Positions 11,301 through 21,400 of a DNA stretch of 64,000 bases are shown here, piece after piece (position 1 is the first letter of the stretch; the number at the start of each line of letters is the position of its first letter). The position numbers and the translations under genes are program-made. The stretch spans positions 730,501-794,500 of the forward strand of contig CAJHZI010000191.1 of NCBI GenBank assembly GCA_905160935.1. The letters run 5' to 3'. The notes beneath the pieces were generated by a model that worked only from the letters and a program-made list of their open reading frames with translations, searched no databases and was not told the origin of the DNA. The stretch comes from Enchytraeus crypticus (Eukaryota > Annelida > Clitellata > Enchytraeida > Enchytraeidae).

Positions 11301-14300
11301 ATCATCCACTAGGCTTACTAAAGCGGTATCAGTACTGCGAGTACCTGGGCAAGTACTTCTGCGCCTGCTGTCACGTACGTGACCGCGCCTACATCCCGGG
11401 CAGGATCCTGCGCAAATGGGACTTCACCAAGTACGCCGTGTCTCGCTTCGCCTGTGATTTGATTCGCCGAATCTACTCTGACCCGTTGTTCAGCGTGGAA
11501 TTCCTGGTGGGGAATTACGTCGCCGAGGTCGGGTGGACCAAGCGTAGCGATGGAGAAGGTGTGAAGCGTGTGAGGGCCCTCGAGTCGTTGTGCGAGTGCC
11601 GGGTGCAGCTTTACTACCTCAGTCAGTTCATTAGAACCTGCACTCAACCTGATAGGTAAGCTTTACTACCTCAGTCAGTTCATTAGAACCTGCACTCAAT
11701 CTGATAGGTAAGCTCTACTAACTCAGTCAGTTCATTAGAACCTGCACTCAATCTGATAGGTAAGCTCTACTAACTCAGTCCGTTCATTAGAACCTGCACT
11801 CAACCTAATAGGTAAGCTCTACTGTGGACATGTTCTCCAGAAGTTAGATTTGTTTCAAATCTTTTTCTTTTTTTTCAGCACATGTTTTTTCAGATCGTTT
11901 GAGGTGAAGCGATTTGTAGCGACATGTCACATGTGATGGGGGACATCATGTTCCTGTCATCATCCTTGTATGAGGAAACGGACGTTAATCTTTATTATTA
12001 TTATTATTATTTGTATCGTTTAGTGGATCTTCTTTCTCGTCAGCATGACATTAAGTCTATAGTGCTCGATGTTATCATGGACGACTGTAGCACTGTAATT
12101 GCCGTTGTTGTTGTTAGTATGTGTTGTTGTGTAGTATATTTTTACTATCCCAATCAGTTAATAGAAACCTACTCAGAGATATTATACAGCAGAGATGAGT
12201 AGGATATTCATTGAGTTGTTTAGAATCTTCATTGAGATGGTTATGGTATTCATTGAGATATTTAGAGTATTCAGTAAGATGGTTAGGATCTTCTTTGTCT
12301 GCTTCTTTCAGCGCAACTGTACAATCTGTTCAAACTGTTATTATTAAGAGCTTCAATTTTCTCTTTTCTTATAGAATTTACTTCATTTTGTTATGGAAAA
12401 AACGTAATGCATTTGTATTTATATACTCTTAGCCTTGCTTTAAGGTGCTTCATAATTAAGAGCTTCAGCTTCATAATTAAGGTGTTTCAGCTAAGGCGTT
12501 TCATTAAGAGCTTCAGTTAAGGTGTCCTATGTATTAAGTTAAAGTGTTCCATTGATATTTTGATTGCTTGCTTGATTGACTGATTGATTGATCGGTGATA
12601 TACAGTATATCGATCGTTCCATCAATCTATCTGTCTGTCTGTTTATTTACATGTATTTATTTATTTGATGTAACAGGCCGCAAGCAATGCTAGACGAGTG
12701 TCCAGGACATTGGTTCAATGACCTGACTAATATACACATCTATTCCATAGATGAACTTGTACAGGTTCTGCTGTTACTTTACCTGTGTAAATTAATTGTA
12801 AATTAAATGCTTTTATAGTTAAAATATATATTAAGTTAAATCAATCACTACATATTTCTCCCCCATGTTGTGCTCGGGTGTGGTTAGACCACAGCATAAT
12901 AGAGCAACCGCAAACAATCTGCTGCGTGTACGTAAGAGGCGACTAAGGCAGGAGCTGAGGATGGCAAGAGGGGACCAACCTCACCATGAAATATTTCTCC
13001 TAAGGATTAAATGGTAATTAATCCATCTGAGGAAGGCAACGGGGCACCACCTCAGAAGCCATACTTTTCCTGAGCTGAATATATAGGCTACATAATGTAT
13101 GGATAAGGCGTAGACTTTGTGAAGGGATTAACTTGTTGATCTAAGGAGTGAGAGCGAGAAAGCAGACTTTGAGTATGAATATGAGCCTTGAACCTGCCAC
13201 TTGGCAGTGCACTGAAGAAGATTATATCTGGTATCGTACAGCACTTTAATAGTTAATAGCACCATTATGTTAAATTTCCTTTTTATAACGAAGAAAAGCC
13301 TTTACTATCGTCTCAGATCTCTTCTCATATTTGAGGTTGTCCAACGTACGTGACTTTCACTGCAGTGGGTGTTTTTAATGTCTCTTAAAAAACGTAATGT
13401 GCTGACAATTATAATAATATTATTGACATTTTAATAGTTTTTACCCAGTTGCATCGTTTTGTATAATTGAATAGGTGAAGAAGAATGAACTGCTGCCAAA
13501 AATGAAGCAGTTAGTGGCGACCTGTGTGCAGCATGTACAGAAATGCATTGTGAGTAAACCCATTTACATACTGTGCTGTGATTACAAGGTGCACAAAAAG
13601 AAATTGATCTCTTGCTTAAGGTTTATTAATTATTTACAAAATGTCTGTTTAGAGTAATTTTTAGATGTGAAGGTTAAAGACTAAAAAGTCTATATTTAGG
13701 TAATTTCTACCTCTCGAAAGGATATCACTGATGGATGAGCTTATATTTTTATAACGCTGCACATGCTGATCTGAAGTAAAATATATTGATCAATTCTGCT
13801 CCTGGCTTAAAGAAGTTAGGTAATTTTTCACTGTATGTGTGCTGAATAGGCTGAATGGGCCTATTATTCTGTGTTATGGTTATGAAATAAAGTTACAATT
13901 CAACTACCTTAGAGTTTTAGTTTAGTGCATTACAAATTTAATTCCAACATTCGGAGATTTACATGCAGTATAGAACTGCACATCTATATTCTGTACAGTG
14001 TTGTTCTATACTCTAATTATTTTAATTTAGTAATCTGTAAATTAATTGTTAGTAGTTAATGTAACGATAAGTAAAAATAATAAATATATACACTGGAAAT
14101 GCCTGTAGTATTTAAAAACAGATACATTATAGTTTTACGTGCATTTTCTTTTGTGTTAGACTCATCGTCAAAAATAAATCTAAAAGACTAAAACAGAAGT
14201 TAACGGTAGTTTCATTTCTTCAAAACATACATGTATCAAGGACGACTGGCTCATATATTTTTCAGTCAAATCGTGCACATATTTATCCAAGTAGCCAAAC

Positions 14301-16342
14301 TCTAGTTTAAATTTTATAACAACGTTTACCTTACATATTATTGTTAAGAGACTAAAGAATCTAAAGAATCACAATCTTAGCCAGATAGGCCTAGTTAAGT
14401 GTTTCACTGTATTTTGTGTTGTGCAGCTATGCCGAGCTAAAGGATTCATCTGTGAAATCTGCAAACTCGCTTCTGATATATTATTTCCTTATGAATTAGA
14501 GAAAGTGGCAAGATGTCTAGGTTTGAATTTTCTCGTGTTACTGCATACTTATTCTAGAATTTTAGACATGTAATTGTTATAATCCGGATCATCATCATCA
14601 TCCTCCCTTAAATCCAAGTTTAACCAGGGTAGGGATACGAATAAACTACTTTCCATTTGTTAAGTTTTTGTAGCAAATTCTGGAGCCTACGCTCTCACCA
14701 ACCGAATGCCCTTTCTGACGTTGGTGTAACCCGGATAAAGTGAATAAATTTAAAATTGCCCATTAACGAATGAGTTTAGGAATTTAGAGTGTATAATTGC
14801 TTCACGGGTATTATATTATTTTTGTATTTACCATAGATTTTCCGTAATTCTATGGTCGTTATGAAACAGACTATTACTATTTAATTTAACAGAATTATGT
14901 AGAATAATTGACACAATACTATTATGACAAATGTAGGCTATAGGCATTCGATACTCAAGACCCTCGCTATAGTAAATAGGCAGTAGCAGACATTTTTTAA
15001 AAAGAGCAAGGTTCTATTCGGTCAGGTTTTACTCCTGACTGCTGCCTATCTTCATTGTGTTGATGAGCGGGAGGCCTAACAGCTCTTGTATTTGTACCTG
15101 ACTAGACCAGGGGCGAAGCCAGATCATAGCAAGTGGGGTTGTTTAAGAAATTTTGATAAATAATGCTAGTGTTATCTGTACCAGTATCAGAACCGGTAAA
15201 GGTTCTTCAAAGAACAATTAGGTTTCGTAAGGAACCTTTTTTCGCAAAGAACTGTTTTTATCAGTCTTGCACACACTGGACTCACGTCGAATACGCACCA
15301 ACAAGCTACATAACCCCTGCACTAAGCGAAAAATAGGCACACCACTCTTCCTCCCTAAAGACAAGGTCTCAGGATTTACACGAATTGCGTGGGTCACTTT
15401 TTCAAAAGTGGGGTTTGTGTGAACAACCCCAAACAACCCTGTGACTACGCCCCTGTGACTAGCCTATGCTAGTAAGATGACCAAAGTTTGAAGTTATTTT
15501 GAATGATTTTGATTAAGATCAAGAGTTATATTATATCTGTTATTCTATTCTGTAGGCTGCCGGACCTGCTATCATAAGTCATGCTTTACAGATATGAAGA
15601 AATGTCCAAAGTGTGCTAGACTTGAATACAGGTTTGTTTGCTTCACATGACACTATCACTAACAGAGACAGTAGAGAGGGAGAGGAGAGAGAGTGAGAGG
15701 GAGGGAGGGAGGAGAGAGGGAGGGAGGGAGGAGAGAGGGAGGGAGGGAGGGAGGGAGGGAGGAGAGAGGGAGGGAGGGAGGGAGAGAGACAGAGATAGAG
15801 AGGAGTGAGAGAGAGATGGAGAAAGAGTGACAGAGAAACAGAGTGAGATGAGGGAAAGAGGGAGGGAGAGAGGAGGGAGATTGAGATAGGGAGAAAGAAA
15901 GGAAGAGGCTCTCATGTTATACTTAAATTTATAAAAATTCATAATGAACTATTGTACAGAAATTTTCAAAATTTTCCGTTTTTACTGTAGCCTAATTATA
16001 GTTGAGGCTAATAATTGTAATTTATTCCTACCAATTCTTTTCAGACGTTTGCTTTCACATCATTGTACAAGTTATTGTTCTAAAGCATGAACAATTAGTT
16101 CGTAGCATGCTAAAGAAATAAAAATATATCTTGCTGATTTTAAACTGAGAATCCCGTCTTTTTGAAAGACTGCGTCATTACCGCCTTTCGCTGGTGTCAT
16201 CATTGGAAGAGAAAACTGGTAAAACGATATTACTTATCGTTGTTGACGGGGATTATATTATAGCACTGTTTATGATTTTAACTGCAGGAGGAAACTGTTA
16301 GCTTCCAGCGACACTGTGACAGAGGAAAACGAAGAACGGTGA
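5155..16342 (+). CDS. RUBCN: Rubicon (RUN domain Beclin-1-interacting, cysteine-rich) - C-terminal part, 11 exons
   Basis: Joined exons: 5155-5317, 6203-6356, 7308-7385, 8725-8798, 10088-10152, 11313-11655, 12677-12764, 13475-13549, 14427-14520, 15556-15631, 16288-16342 (TGA). All have AG/GT borders and all phases agree. Family knowledge: Rubicon binds the Beclin-1/VPS34 complex and Rab7 and restrains autophagosome and endosome maturation. Seen: an ELVWLVSEQEVPQK / LLPLPESYPVSPDDGE segment typical of the region before the Rubicon-homology (RH) domain, a WAPPRAQII motif, then the RH domain with zinc-ligand pairs CAGCG, CEYLGKYFCACCH, CRAKGFICEIC, CRTCYHKSCF and CPKC. The RUN domain and most of the serine-rich middle lie left of the window. 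The protein ends shortly after the last CxxC, so its tail is short compared with the mammalian protein. Introns carry SINEs and minisatellites. Confidence 0.9.
5570..5847 (+). mobile_element. SINE family B, full length, with target-site duplication
   Basis: Begins CCCGTGTTGTGTTCGGG, contains TCGTAGAAGGCGATAAAGC and GGTTGGTGAGCGCCTAGG, ends GGAGGATAATTATGATGATG. Flanked by the direct repeat GACTGTATTGTCC (5557-5569 and 5848-5860), showing target-primed insertion. Confidence 0.88.
6203..6356 (+). CDS. RUBCN: Rubicon exon: pre-RH conserved segment
   Basis: Encodes SADSIALALLRRFSSKQLP, then KASELVWLVSEQEVPQK, closely matching the vertebrate Rubicon segment of the form SAEAVAxGLLKxF..LPAASELEWLVPExDAPQK. 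Acceptor CTGCAG, donor AAG/GTTCAG, ends in phase 0. Confidence 0.88.
6476..6711 (+). mobile_element. SINE family B, with 17-bp target-site duplication
   Basis: Flanked by AATTAACTCTATAAAAC at 6459-6475 and 6712-6728. Same family as 5570, with an internal deletion; ends in (GAT)n. Confidence 0.88.
7308..7385 (+). CDS. RUBCN: Rubicon exon: LLPLPESYPVSPDDGE segment
   Basis: 26 codons beginning LLPLPESYPVSPDDGENSD, matching the proline/acidic motif that follows APQK in Rubicon. Acceptor TTTCAG, donor CAG/GTATGA. The following intron begins with a 740-bp minisatellite. Confidence 0.88.
7480..8215 (+). repeat. TGTTCTGTGC minisatellite, strongly strand-asymmetric
   Basis: Roughly 735 bp of variant units TGTTCTGTGCTGTTC[CT]TC in a Rubicon intron. 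The plus strand is nearly devoid of A, so several frames stay open and give Cys/Leu/Phe/Val-rich spurious proteins. Confidence 0.93.
8515..8655. repeat. 36-37-bp tandem repeat, four copies
   Basis: Units of the form AGGACAGGGATTTAATGAGA plus TATTGTCGTTT, decaying in the last copy. Seventy bp before the Rubicon exon at 8725. Confidence 0.8.
8725..8798 (+). CDS. RUBCN: Rubicon exon: WAPPRAQII motif (24 codons plus 2 bases)
   Basis: Short exon found by reasoning that the exons at 7308 (ends phase 0) and 10088 (needs two preceding bases) cannot join directly. Acceptor TTGTAG, donor CTCAG/GTCTAT. It encodes NRLRGNLDWAPPRAQIISII.., matching the RGNxEWAPPRPQIIFN motif just before the vertebrate RH domain. 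The two leftover bases restore phase exactly. Confidence 0.88.
9678..9951 (+). mobile_element. SINE family B
   Basis: CCCCGTGTTGTGTCCGGGTT to GGGAAGATGATGACGATG. Imperfect flanking repeat TTGTATTaATTTT / TTGTATTTATTTT. Confidence 0.85.
10088..10152 (+). CDS. RUBCN: Rubicon exon: first zinc-ligand pair (CAGCG)
   Basis: Encodes QKEVLSKQNNRCAGCGSKVEL, matching the AVAKQNYRCAGCG start of the RH domain. Acceptor TGTGCAG, donor TTG/GTAAAT. An antisense SINE lies about 20 bp downstream of the donor. Confidence 0.9.
10171..10308 (-). mobile_element. tRNA-derived SINE, family A
   Basis: Antisense copy from AAAAAGCTAA to CTTCAGCC, immediately after a Rubicon exon donor. Diverged in the B-box. Confidence 0.82.
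10495..10800 (+). pseudogene. Decayed CR1/Jockey-like LINE C-terminal fragment
   Basis: Frame 1 reads TDLIFYFKILNNLVELPADE then TRNNGSSLFVSTFRNNKDR; after a frameshift near 10670 the sequence continues CINAWNVLSNHIIEA, the typical NRVINAWNSLP end of CR1/Jockey-type reverse transcriptases. Inside a Rubicon intron. Confidence 0.75.
11018..11250. repeat. Minisatellite built from the start of the next Rubicon exon
   Basis: About ten copies of AAAGCGGTATCAGTATTGTT with AT/TATC spacers (24-26 bp). AAAGCGGTATCAGTA is also the first part of the exon at 11313. A further partial copy lies at 10938-10962, and the acceptor-like TTCACTAGGTTTATTAAAGC at 11007 mirrors the true acceptor. Confidence 0.88.
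11313..11655 (+). CDS. RUBCN: Rubicon exon: core of the Rubicon-homology domain
   Basis: Largest exon (343 bp). Encodes GLLKRYQYCEYLGKYFC, then CCH, IPGRILRKWDFTKYAVS and LIRRIYSDPLF, hallmark RH-domain blocks that contribute Rab7 binding. GC-rich compared with its flanks. Both splice sites are embedded in tandem repeats: AAAGCGGTATCAGTA-type copies upstream and four 52-bp copies of the exon end plus donor downstream (see repeats). Confidence 0.93.
11609..11816 (+). repeat. 52-bp tandem duplication of the Rubicon exon end and donor site
   Basis: Four units (11609-11660, 11661-11712, 11713-11764, 11765-11816), each CT[TC]TACTA.CTCAGTC.GTTC... ending with TAATAGGTAAG or TGATAGGTAAG. Each carries a good GT donor. 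The unit length is not a multiple of three. Confidence 0.93.
11935..12015 (+). mobile_element. SINE 3' end, family F, (TTA)n tail
   Basis: GTCATCATCCTTGTATGAGG, AAACGGACGTTAATCTTTAT, (TTA)n. The same 3' end occurs at 29240, 38604 and 63560; it resembles the family A 3' end. Confidence 0.7.
12677..12764 (+). CDS. RUBCN: Rubicon exon: RH domain continuation
   Basis: Acceptor TAACAG, donor CAG/GTTCTG. Encodes PQAMLDECPGHWFNDLTNIH then IYSIDELVQ, matching the PGHLTEDLHLYSLNDL region of the family. Phase 2 to 0. Confidence 0.88.
12855..13224 (+). mobile_element. SINE family C, full length, LINE-like 3' end
   Basis: CCCCATGTTGTGCTCGGGTG start, CGTAAGAGGCGACTAAGGCA, GGATTAAATGGTAATTAATC, ends CCTGCCACTTGGCAGTGCAC. 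The 3' end matches that of the LINE at 52.9 kb. Confidence 0.85.
13475..13549 (+). CDS. RUBCN: Rubicon exon: helical segment before the zinc cluster
   Basis: 25 codons, VKKNELLPKMKQLVATCV then QHVQKCI, corresponding to the GELxPRLxELTxxxxxHVxxC stretch. Acceptor AATAG, donor ATT/GTGAGT, phase 0 at both ends. Confidence 0.88.
14427..14520 (+). CDS. RUBCN: Rubicon exon: CRAKGFICEIC zinc motif
   Basis: Encodes LCRAKGFICEICKLASDILF then PYELEKVARCL, the family CQAKGFICEFC motif. Acceptor GTGCAG, donor TAG/GTTTGA. Confidence 0.92.
14588..14735 (-). mobile_element. SINE family B, 3' part
   Basis: Antisense: starts (ATC)n, CCTTAAATCCAAGTTTAACC, then CACCAACCGAATGCCCTTTC. Lies in a Rubicon intron. 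Confidence 0.8.
15108..15455. mobile_element. hAT-like non-autonomous DNA element (MITE)
   Basis: Ends CAGGGGCGAAGCCAGATC and (inverted) CAGGGGCGTAGTCACAGG; both also carry GGGGTTGTT inside. Flanked by TGACTAGA (15099-15106) and TGACTAGC (15456-15463), fitting an 8-bp hAT target-site duplication with one mismatch. About 348 bp, no transposase. In a Rubicon intron. Confidence 0.72.
15556..15631 (+). CDS. RUBCN: Rubicon exon: CYHKSCF / CPKC zinc motif
   Basis: Encodes CRTCYHKSCFTDMKKCPKC then ARLEYR, the terminal zinc-binding pairs. Acceptor TGTAG, donor ACAG/GTTTGT. A GA-rich simple repeat follows in the intron. Confidence 0.92.
15660..15905. repeat. GA-rich simple repeat
   Basis: GAGGGAGGGAGGAGAGAG variants over about 240 bp in the last-but-one Rubicon intron; purine strand is plus. 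Confidence 0.93.
16288..16342 (+). CDS. RUBCN: Rubicon last coding exon with stop
   Basis: Acceptor CTGCAG; encodes RKLLASSDTVTEENEER and then TGA at 16340-16342. Phase matches the preceding exon, giving an Arg codon across the junction. Acidic tail. Confidence 0.82.
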
Positions 16343-16543
16343 TCTCTCAAAATGCTCTCAACATTCCGACTTGCAGACAATGGCATCGGCTGTTGAACAA
16401 GCTTATATAGGAATTGACTTTGTGAACAAATCGTGTGCTAATGTACTTATTATACTGCATAAAATTGATTGATGCTGCCTTGTTATAACTGCTGTGTATT
16501 GCTATCATGTATGAAATGTTAAGTGCCAATATTATTTCTATTA

Positions 16544-16549
16544 AATAAA
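16544..16549 (+). promoter_or_regulatory. Polyadenylation signal AATAAA (Rubicon)
   Basis: Canonical hexamer about 200 bp after the Rubicon stop codon, a usual 3'UTR length. Confidence 0.6.
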
Positions 16550-17890
16550 TGTATCCGATTGAGGACTTTCCTCTCAAAATTATGATGTCTTTCAATTTCT
16601 ATTTATCTTTTATTTTATCATTTCCGTGCTTCAAGTTTTGACCTATTCATTACTTTAGCGTTTTAACCCTATTTTTGGTAGATTGTCTACTATATCATGT
16701 GTTGAACAATTTAAAGTATTTACTACATTGTATTAATGTAGTCTAATTGGTATATTCAATACATTATTATTTATAGATCAGTTTCTGAGTTGACACCCAC
16801 AAGACACGAGTAAAAGTATTGCTCAAGTGATGAGTCTGTCGTATATAATTATATTTAAGAATTAAAAAATACGCAACTACAGAATTTTAAAAATAAGCAC
16901 GGCATGAATATTTTCTCTAACAGATGCTATTACAAAGTTAACAGTCACTTAGACTGCCAGCCTTTTTGAGCAGGTGCTGTTCTTTAATAAATTTAATTTT
17001 AATTTTGAAAGAAAATTAGTACTGGCTAATCATTCAGTCAATTAAATTAAGACAAAGGGAATCATCAGAACAGTATTTCACGAGAACGAAAAGAGAATTA
17101 AATCAGAATTATAACATTCCTGTGCATTTTGGAGATATTAATTGCTTGAGTGTTGAACATCACAAAACTATTAGCGCTGTATTAGTTATAACTAGAGAAA
17201 AACTGGAATCGACATTTTTATATTCTGTCTATCAATTGATTTGAACTAAGATAGATTGATTAATGATCAATAGTAATCAATGATTAGTTCGATGTATCGA
17301 TGTCACCAACATCGCTTTAGAGTGAGGAAACTGACGTTAACATTAGCTTTTTTAATTTGCGCAGGAGTACTATAATTTATATGTTTTCGTATATTTCATA
17401 TGTAATTGTACTCCCAATAATTATAATTATCTGCAGCCGTTTGGCAACACACAAGATTTCTCAATTTCAGCAAACAACCGAATGTGATCAATACTATGTA
17501 ACTCTGCTGAAAACGGTGTTTTTTTCCCCCATCTGTAAAATCGTGTATTTAAAATCTGTAGCTACCAGCGTATTCATCGCTCCAAATACATAAATATTTA
17601 GGCAACTGTCAGTATTAATACTTGTAGTGATAGATAGGCGGCGAGGTATGTGATAGTGCCAGACTTGTGCTTTCATCATCACAGAACCTATCAGAGAGTA
17701 GATGGGAAACTGAGCATATCACCAGTTCTTGTCAGCACGAGATTAAGCGCTAAGAAATCAGTTATAATTTATTCATCTAGATGAATTCAATAGAATTTCT
17801 TATATATTGAGCGTAACTGAGCCACCTCTCACACTAGTTCCCCTCATTAATACACCAGATCAATACAAGAACAAAACACAAAAGTTCACA
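16550..17890. other. Convergent intergenic spacer (Rubicon / RPL13A 3' ends)
   Basis: AT-rich, no coding signal beyond small spurious frames; only the SINE A fragment at 17297 is recognised. Confidence 0.6.
17297..17354 (+). mobile_element. SINE family A, 3' fragment
   Basis: GATGTCACCAACATCGCTTT then GAGTGAGGAAACTGACGTTA and ACATTAGC; the tRNA-like head is missing. Confidence 0.7.
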
Positions 17891-17903
17891 CAAGACGCAT
17901 ATA

Positions 17904-17909
17904 TTTATT
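17904..17909 (-). promoter_or_regulatory. Polyadenylation signal AATAAA (RPL13A)
   Basis: Minus-strand AATAAA about 160 bp after the RPL13A stop codon. Confidence 0.6.
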
Positions 17910-18067
17910 TCCACTAAAGCAACCGTGTAACCACCACTGCTAAAGCTAATCCAGTATCCATAGGTTTGTCTACAGAATTGTTTCAATACATCAAATGTAT
18001 GCAGCATTGAATTATGTCAGTCCTGTGCTTGGTGAATAACAGAGGTTGCTGTTAGCGGGACAACTGT

Positions 18068-18420
18068 TCAATGATGGCCCAAACTTTCTATGATCTTCTG
18101 GTACGGAGCCGTCTTCTTCTCTACGTTCTTCTTGGCAGTGGCCATCAGTTTGTTTCTCTGCACTTTCTGCTTGTAGTAGGCAGACGACTTAAGCTTGCGT
18201 CGTTTCTCCAGCGTGGCAACGACAGTCTGGTACTTCCACCCGACCTCGTGAGAGATGCGACTGAGCTGACAGTACTTGCGGCGAGGCTTCAGTCGCAGGA
18301 TACGCAGAGCCGAGGGGCAGACAACGCGCTTCTGCTTGTCGTATGGGGGCGGGATTCCCTCGAACACCTTCAGGCGTTCCATAGCGTCCTTGCCACGGTA
18401 CAGCTTGTGCGGCAACATCC
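18068..18420 (-). CDS. RPL13A: RPL13A exon 5 (C-terminal 116 codons)
   Basis: Acceptor GTGCAG/GGATG. Encodes [37 protein letters not shown] and [12 protein letters not shown], then a Lys-rich helix ending ESLGHH. The junction restores the family sequence VRG-MLPHK. Confidence 0.95.
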
Positions 18421-21400
18421 CTGCACATCAACAGACAAAGTAGTTATATATTAGATAGTGAAACCAGTTCAAGACAAGAGACTAAAGCCACGTTTGGCAG
18501 CTGTTTCTTGTCTCAAAAGCATGGTAATGGTACAGGAGGCACTATACGGATGTTAATTAAAGAATAACTTAACACTTATAATTTAACTCTGACACCCATT
18601 ATAACGATATGCATAGACCCATTACATTAACATGTAAATATACCTATCAGATGTCGACATAAACAAACCAGTTTAACATGCAACAAAATATGTTTTCAAT
18701 TATCGAACTGATCTATTAACAGACATAAAATGAAATAAAATAATTCAACAGTGAATCTCAGTTGGTGATGCATGAACTTTTTGTCATCAACTGTTTTTAT
18801 GAAAGATAAGTGATTTCTCATCATTGATTCACGGTCCTAATTAGAGTAATAACAAGGTAATAACAATGTACTGAATAGACAATTCAACACAATAGTAGTA
18901 AGTTATGTCCAAACAAACAAGCACTGCAGAGAAATGTCATCAGTTCTCACAAAACAAAGTGCAGATCACGGCAACCATCATCACAGTCTAGCCACAATGG
19001 TGTTATTATCAGCTTTTTAATACCATTTTTTTTACCACTGTTAGTATTTCTACTATATGTAAGAGAAACAGAGACCAATACCATATAGATTTTAGGAATT
19101 TTCTGTAATTGGAAAGTGCTTTTGCAAAATTTTGCCTCCAACAATGTACAGTATAACATAGACCACTCTCCAATCGATAGAGGACAGAGGATTGGATTAA
19201 GAATCCAGCGATACCGAATCTGACATCAAAATTTGAGCTAGACCACTTTCATTCTCACTGGCTTATTTCAAAATTTTCTATTTACAAAATCTTACGTTCG
19301 CATAAAGACCACAAAAGAACTACAAACAAAAAGCAGATTTTAGAAAACGCCACTTACAATGATCTCACATCCTGACATTTACAAATTAATACCTTTACTT
19401 ACATTAAAGAAACCAATTAAAGAAAATTAGGTGAATCTCAGCTGGTGATGCATGAACTTTTTGTCAGCAACAAATATTCTGAGCTATAAGTGATTCATCA
19501 TCATCGATTCACCTCAGTCAGTCAAGAGTAGGGTAGTATCAACTGAATTTATCTTAGTAATTGGCATATAGTACAAAAGTATGTACAAATCTACAAGACT
19601 GCATAGCACGTTAACAATTTAAATTAAAGGCAATTCAGTACAATTTGGCAGGATGAAATTTAAGCGTCAAATTTGAACTTAAACTCTTTAGTTCAACGCA
19701 GTGTGCAGTAGAGTTTTAGCTCTAAGGTATTGCTCTTGAGCTAATTTAGGGGGGAAAATTCATATTATGCATACACAGCACCAGTTATTTGGTTCAAGCG
19801 GTACACAAGGATCACAAACATAACCATTTCTGACAGTGAATAATAGGAACATGCCTCAGTTATGTCTCAATTATCATATTTAATCAGATGAGTAAGGAAT
19901 TTGACGAACAGTTCTGCTCATCCTTGGCATGCCAGAATCACATATAGCCAAGACATGACGTCACTATAAGCATGCTTGTGCAGCTATTCTAAACTCTAGT
20001 TTAAATAACTTAATGCCCTTATTTAAACTATTGTAGGAAATAGAATATCATCAAATTAATATTTGCAATACAACAAATACTTAGTGCTACCTTCTCAGAA
20101 TATGAAAAATCAAATATGTTTGCCGAAATTTCAAATACATTTTAATTACTGTATATACAATAGACCACATCAACCTAAATCAGAATAAAAAACATGCAAT
20201 TTCATTTTTAAAACCCAGTCATTCTTAATCTGATGATAGTAACATGTTTTAGGTTCTATCTTCACACAATGATGAAGTTGTGTAATTGGTATGTATCATC
20301 AGGTGGAAGATTCGTGAGAATTGGACATTAAGAAAGAGGTCCCCTCTGAACCCATACCCACCCAATGCCTAACCAGCTCCTCATACCCTATCACCACGAC
20401 AAAGGGACCAGATATTGGAGCCAGCTAGATGCTCTGCTTCACTAGTGCACAGTCAATACAGACATAACCAGGACGAGCAACTATACGGACACGTTATCAC
20501 GTCCTACAGCAGTCAACTGTATGACCCTGTAGTGCATGAAGCAACTCTGATATGATATTGTATTGTACTTAAGCAAATCAAAATTCATATAGGCAATTTA
20601 GACAAAAAAATCATTACACAAAACGGTCAATCAACCAATACTGGTCCTAAAACAATGCCCCCATATCTAGTTTAATACATTAACAGCCCCTCTAGACCCT
20701 TGAGTTATTTAGACACTTGATATGGACAAATGGATTTATATAATTTATAAATAATGAAAAACTTTCTTGATAATAATATGTGTAATTGAAAATCTCCAAT
20801 ATACAAACTGTAAAACGAAATATTAATAAAAGGTTGTCAAAGTTTCAGATCCTAATCTACATAATACCCTAACTATAAACACATTCTTACTTTCCTTTAA
20901 CAATATTGACAATAAAGGTATGACCTCTGATCCTCAACCAAGGATGCTGGGTAAACCGATAATAGTGTATCATCAGGTGGAAGATTTGTGAGAATTGGAC
21001 ATTAAGAAAGAGGTCCCCTCTGAACCTATACCCACCCGGTGCCTAACCAGCTCCTCATACCCTATCACCACGACAAAGGGACCAGATACTGGAGCCAGCT
21101 AGATGCTCTGCTTCACTAGTGCACAGTCAATACAGACATAACCAGGACGAGCAACTATACGGACACGTTATCACGTCCTATAGAGGTTAACTGTATGACC
21201 CTGTAGTGCATGAAGCAACTCTGAAACAGTATTTTCACAATTCCTCAACATCAATAGTTTTAAGAAAACCTTTAACTTACAATAATGTGACGTGCTCTAT
21301 ACAATATTCAGCTAACTACTAATCTTAATGAGCTGTCTAACTACTACGTTGCTATATAAATATCTCACTACAACTTTGCTATATAAATGTCTAACTACAA

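Noticed and set aside
11318-11647. 109-codon minus-strand open frame
   Set aside because: Antisense shadow of the conserved Rubicon exon.
18071-18454. 127-codon plus-strand and 80-codon alternate-frame open frames
   Set aside because: Shadows of RPL13A exon 5 on the opposite strand or another frame.
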